This document shows, piece by piece, positions 62,807 through 64,000 of a stretch of 64,000 nucleotides of DNA. Each line of letters opens with the position of its first letter. Position 1 is the first letter of the stretch. Source of the DNA: Bacteroidota bacterium (GTDB lineage Bacteria > Bacteroidota > Bacteroidia > B-17B0 > Aurantibacillaceae). Location of the stretch: contig JACCXH010000044.1 in assembly GCA_013697245.1 (NCBI GenBank), positions 109,860-173,859 on the forward strand, written 5' to 3'. Both the position numbers and the translations under genes were made by a program. A model generated the notes under the pieces. That model was not told where the DNA came from and made no database searches. It saw only the letters and a list, made by a program, of their open reading frames with translations.

Positions 62807-63514
62807 ATGGAAAAGAAAACAGGAAATACATTAAAGCTTGGAGTGTTTGTTACACTAGGCGTTTTATTCTTTATTATAGGTATTTATTTTATTGGGCAAA
62901 AGCAACATATGTTTAGCCACGTATTTAAAATAAGCGGTGTATTTAAAAATGTAGGCGGCTTGCTTGTTGGAAATAATGTGAGGTTTTCAGGAATTAATGT
63001 TGGCACTGTTGAGAATATTGAAATAATTAACGATACTTCCGTAAGGGTAGATATGATCATTGACGAAAGCACTCATCGTTTTATAAAAAAGGACGCAAAA
63101 GCCGTTATCGGCTCTGAAGGTTTAATGGGCAATAAGATCATTAGTATTAGTCACGGTACACCGGGACAAAAAGAGATCGCAGAGAATGCAACCATTCAAA
63201 CTACACAGCCAATTGATACAGATGAAATATTCGCGAAATTAAAAACAACATCCGATAATGCAGCCGCAATTACAGGCGATCTGGCCATTATCATGCAAAA
63301 CGTTAGTCACGGAAAAGGAACAATCGGGAAATTATTTATGGATACCGTAATGGCAAAAACGCTGGATCAAACAATTACCAATTTAAAGAAAGGCACAAAA
63401 GGGCTTGAAGATAATATGGACGCGGCCAAACATAGTTTTTTATTGCGGGGCGCTTTTAAAAAGGAGAAAAAAGATAAAGAGAACGAAAAAAAGGAGAAAG
63501 AGAAAAGCAAATAA
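62807..63514 (+). CDS. mlaD: MlaD-type MCE domain protein
   Basis: Membrane-anchored substrate-binding subunit of 235 residues. One N-terminal helix (about 10-28) precedes an MCE domain (about 40-115) with FKISGVFKNVGGLLVGNNVRFSGINVGTVENIEIIND and DAKAVIGSEGLMGNKIISISHG. The C-terminal third is a Lys/Glu-rich helix and linker. It presumably forms a hexamer that bridges the periplasm. It starts 9 bases after mlaF. The following stem is a strong terminator. Confidence 0.93.
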   Translation: MEKKTGNTLKLGVFVTLGVLFFIIGIYFIGQKQHMFSHVFKISGVFKNVGGLLVGNNVRFSGINVGTVENIEIINDTSVRVDMIIDESTHRFIKKDAKAVIGSEGLMGNKIISISHGTPGQKEIAENATIQTTQPIDTDEIFAKLKTTSDNAAAITGDLAIIMQNVSHGKGTIGKLFMDTVMAKTLDQTITNLKKGTKGLEDNMDAAKHSFLLRGAFKKEKKDKENEKKEKEKSK

Positions 63515-63534
63515 AGATCTTCGATCATTAATTA

Positions 63535-63572
63535 CAAAAAAACCGAAGCTGTTACAGTTTCGGTTTTCTTTT
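63535..63572. terminator. Terminator between mlaD and the gene at 63593
   Basis: A stem of 12 pairs, AAACCGAAGCTG with CAGTTTCGGTTT (one G-T pair), around a 3-base loop, with T-rich flanks on both strands. Convergent genes share it. Confidence 0.8.
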
Positions 63573-63592
63573 TTTGCAGAGGAATAAAAGAA

Positions 63593-63883
63593 CTATGTGT
63601 GTGGTTCTTTTTTTGAAATATCTTCTACTTCAGTAATAAATTGAGATACTTTACGATTAGCATAAGGGCCGCCGTAAGAATCTACTAACATTCCTTTTAT
63701 GCCATCAACTGTTTCAATAGCATAAACAATTGCATTATCACCCGGATCACTTTCGCCTTCAAACCTATAAAAGCTTGAAACTTTTACTTCTTCAGCTTTA
63801 TATGTTTTTTTTGTTGATGGTGCTTCTAATCCTTTTTCTTTTGCAATAAAATTTTCCACATATCCATCAGCATGTAATACCAA
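63593..63883 (-). CDS. Small protein lacking a normal N-terminus
   Basis: A 96-residue reading frame from a TTG. GYVENFIAKEKGLEAPSTKKTYKAEEVKVSSFYRFEGESDPGDNAIVYAIETVDGIKGMLVDSYG matches small Bacteroidota proteins that databases often label phosphoribosylpyrophosphate synthetase, a label I regard as doubtful. Relatives appear to have about 10-20 more residues before this point. Here the frame runs upstream without any ATG into the 12-bp inverted repeat at 63894. Either the 5' end was replaced by inserted DNA or the start is unusual. Confidence 0.6.
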   Translation of the reverse strand: MVLHADGYVENFIAKEKGLEAPSTKKTYKAEEVKVSSFYRFEGESDPGDNAIVYAIETVDGIKGMLVDSYGGPYANRKVSQFITEVEDISKKEPHT

Positions 63884-63893
63884 TTTGAAATAA

Positions 63894-63948
63894 TATATAG
63901 TCCAATATTTGCATATTGGATTATTTTGTATTAACTTTGGACTATATA
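63894..63948. promoter_or_regulatory. Operator-like inverted repeats overlapping a consensus promoter
   Basis: TATATAGTCCAA (63894-63905) and TTGGACTATATA (63937-63948) are perfect inverted copies; TCCAATAT-ttgc-ATATTGGA (63901-63920) is nested. They overlap a full promoter: TTTG (63908-63911), 20 bases, TAACTTTG (63932-63939). Three related half-sites around a promoter suggest repressor binding, or alternatively the end of a mobile element. Confidence 0.6.
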
Positions 63949-63958
63949 ATAAATCAAT

Positions 63959-64000
63959 ATGTCATTACCAAAACAAATCGTGATAAAAGAGAGTCTCTCA
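63959..64000 (+). CDS. 5' end of an unidentified gene, cut by the window
   Basis: Fourteen codons are visible (MSLPKQIVIKESLS). The ATG lies 20 bases after a perfect TAnnTTTG promoter with operator-like repeats, so a real gene is likely, perhaps autoregulated or part of a mobile element. Nothing more can be said from 14 residues. Confidence 0.45.
   Translation, partial: MSLPKQIVIKESLS

Noticed and set aside
1..64000. tRNA, rRNA or CRISPR loci
   Set aside because: No T-loop or 16S/23S-like stretches and no regularly spaced short repeats were found by eye; a covariance-model search would be needed to exclude a tRNA.

Overview
The window looks like chromosomal DNA of a free-living Bacteroidota bacterium. 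It is A+T-rich and carries TonB-dependent and Omp85-type outer-membrane proteins. Several secreted proteins end in type IX secretion (T9SS) sorting domains. Promoter-like TAnnTTTG boxes, sometimes with a TTTG or TTG box about 20 bases upstream, lie very close to start codons. No rRNA, tRNA, CRISPR array or prophage was seen. The genus cannot be named from the sequence alone.

Layout. 1-11.6 kb: a TPR-SpoIIE phosphatase followed by mostly housekeeping genes (DUF2911, aldo/keto reductase, coiled-coil protein, YceH, His-rich lipoprotein, DUF2461, NlpC/P60, endonuclease III, Hsp20, MFS). 12-20 kb: a secreted protein, an FKBP lipoprotein, a second TPR-SpoIIE phosphatase and a 1217-residue propeller-sensor SpoIIE phosphatase. 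20-27 kb: RhlE-like helicase, Omp85 barrel with an apparent frameshift, rhodanese, an AT-rich membrane protein flanked by direct repeats, and a cluster of palindromic intergenic repeats. 27.2-38.7 kb: a long minus-strand block with, in transcription order, a PHGG-motif protein, ECF sigma factor, cupin anti-sigma, signal peptidase I, two tandem DUF4331 proteins, TPR protein, HupE/UreJ-like membrane protein, a small His-containing protein and a TonB-dependent receptor. This is the best candidate for an undescribed system. 39-50 kb: secreted proteins, a two-component pair (PAS kinase and NtrC-type regulator), a receiver, and small envelope-stress genes (YtxH, holin-like, DUF2383, DUF1328). 50-54 kb: Ku and LigD for non-homologous end joining, with LigD split at an A10 tract. 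54-60.6 kb: a second kinase/receiver/hybrid-kinase operon, YihY and two membrane-anchored envelope proteins. 60.7-63.5 kb: two tiny membrane proteins and an MlaE-MlaF-MlaD lipid transport operon. 63.6-64 kb: a gene that seems to lack its N-terminus, facing an operator-like promoter region and a reading frame that runs off the window.

Themes. Regulation by phosphorylation dominates: three SpoIIE-type PP2C phosphatases, three histidine kinases, three further receiver-domain proteins and an ECF sigma/anti-sigma pair. Envelope maintenance and stress survival (NHEJ, Hsp20, YtxH, Mla, DUF2383) is the second theme. Two genes show apparent one-base shortages in homopolymers (A10 in ligD, T7 in the Omp85 gene). 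These could be sequencing errors, slippage-rescued genes or real mutations. Four small proteins (DUF1328, two lmo0937-like, one 58-residue membrane protein) are called here from direct reading.
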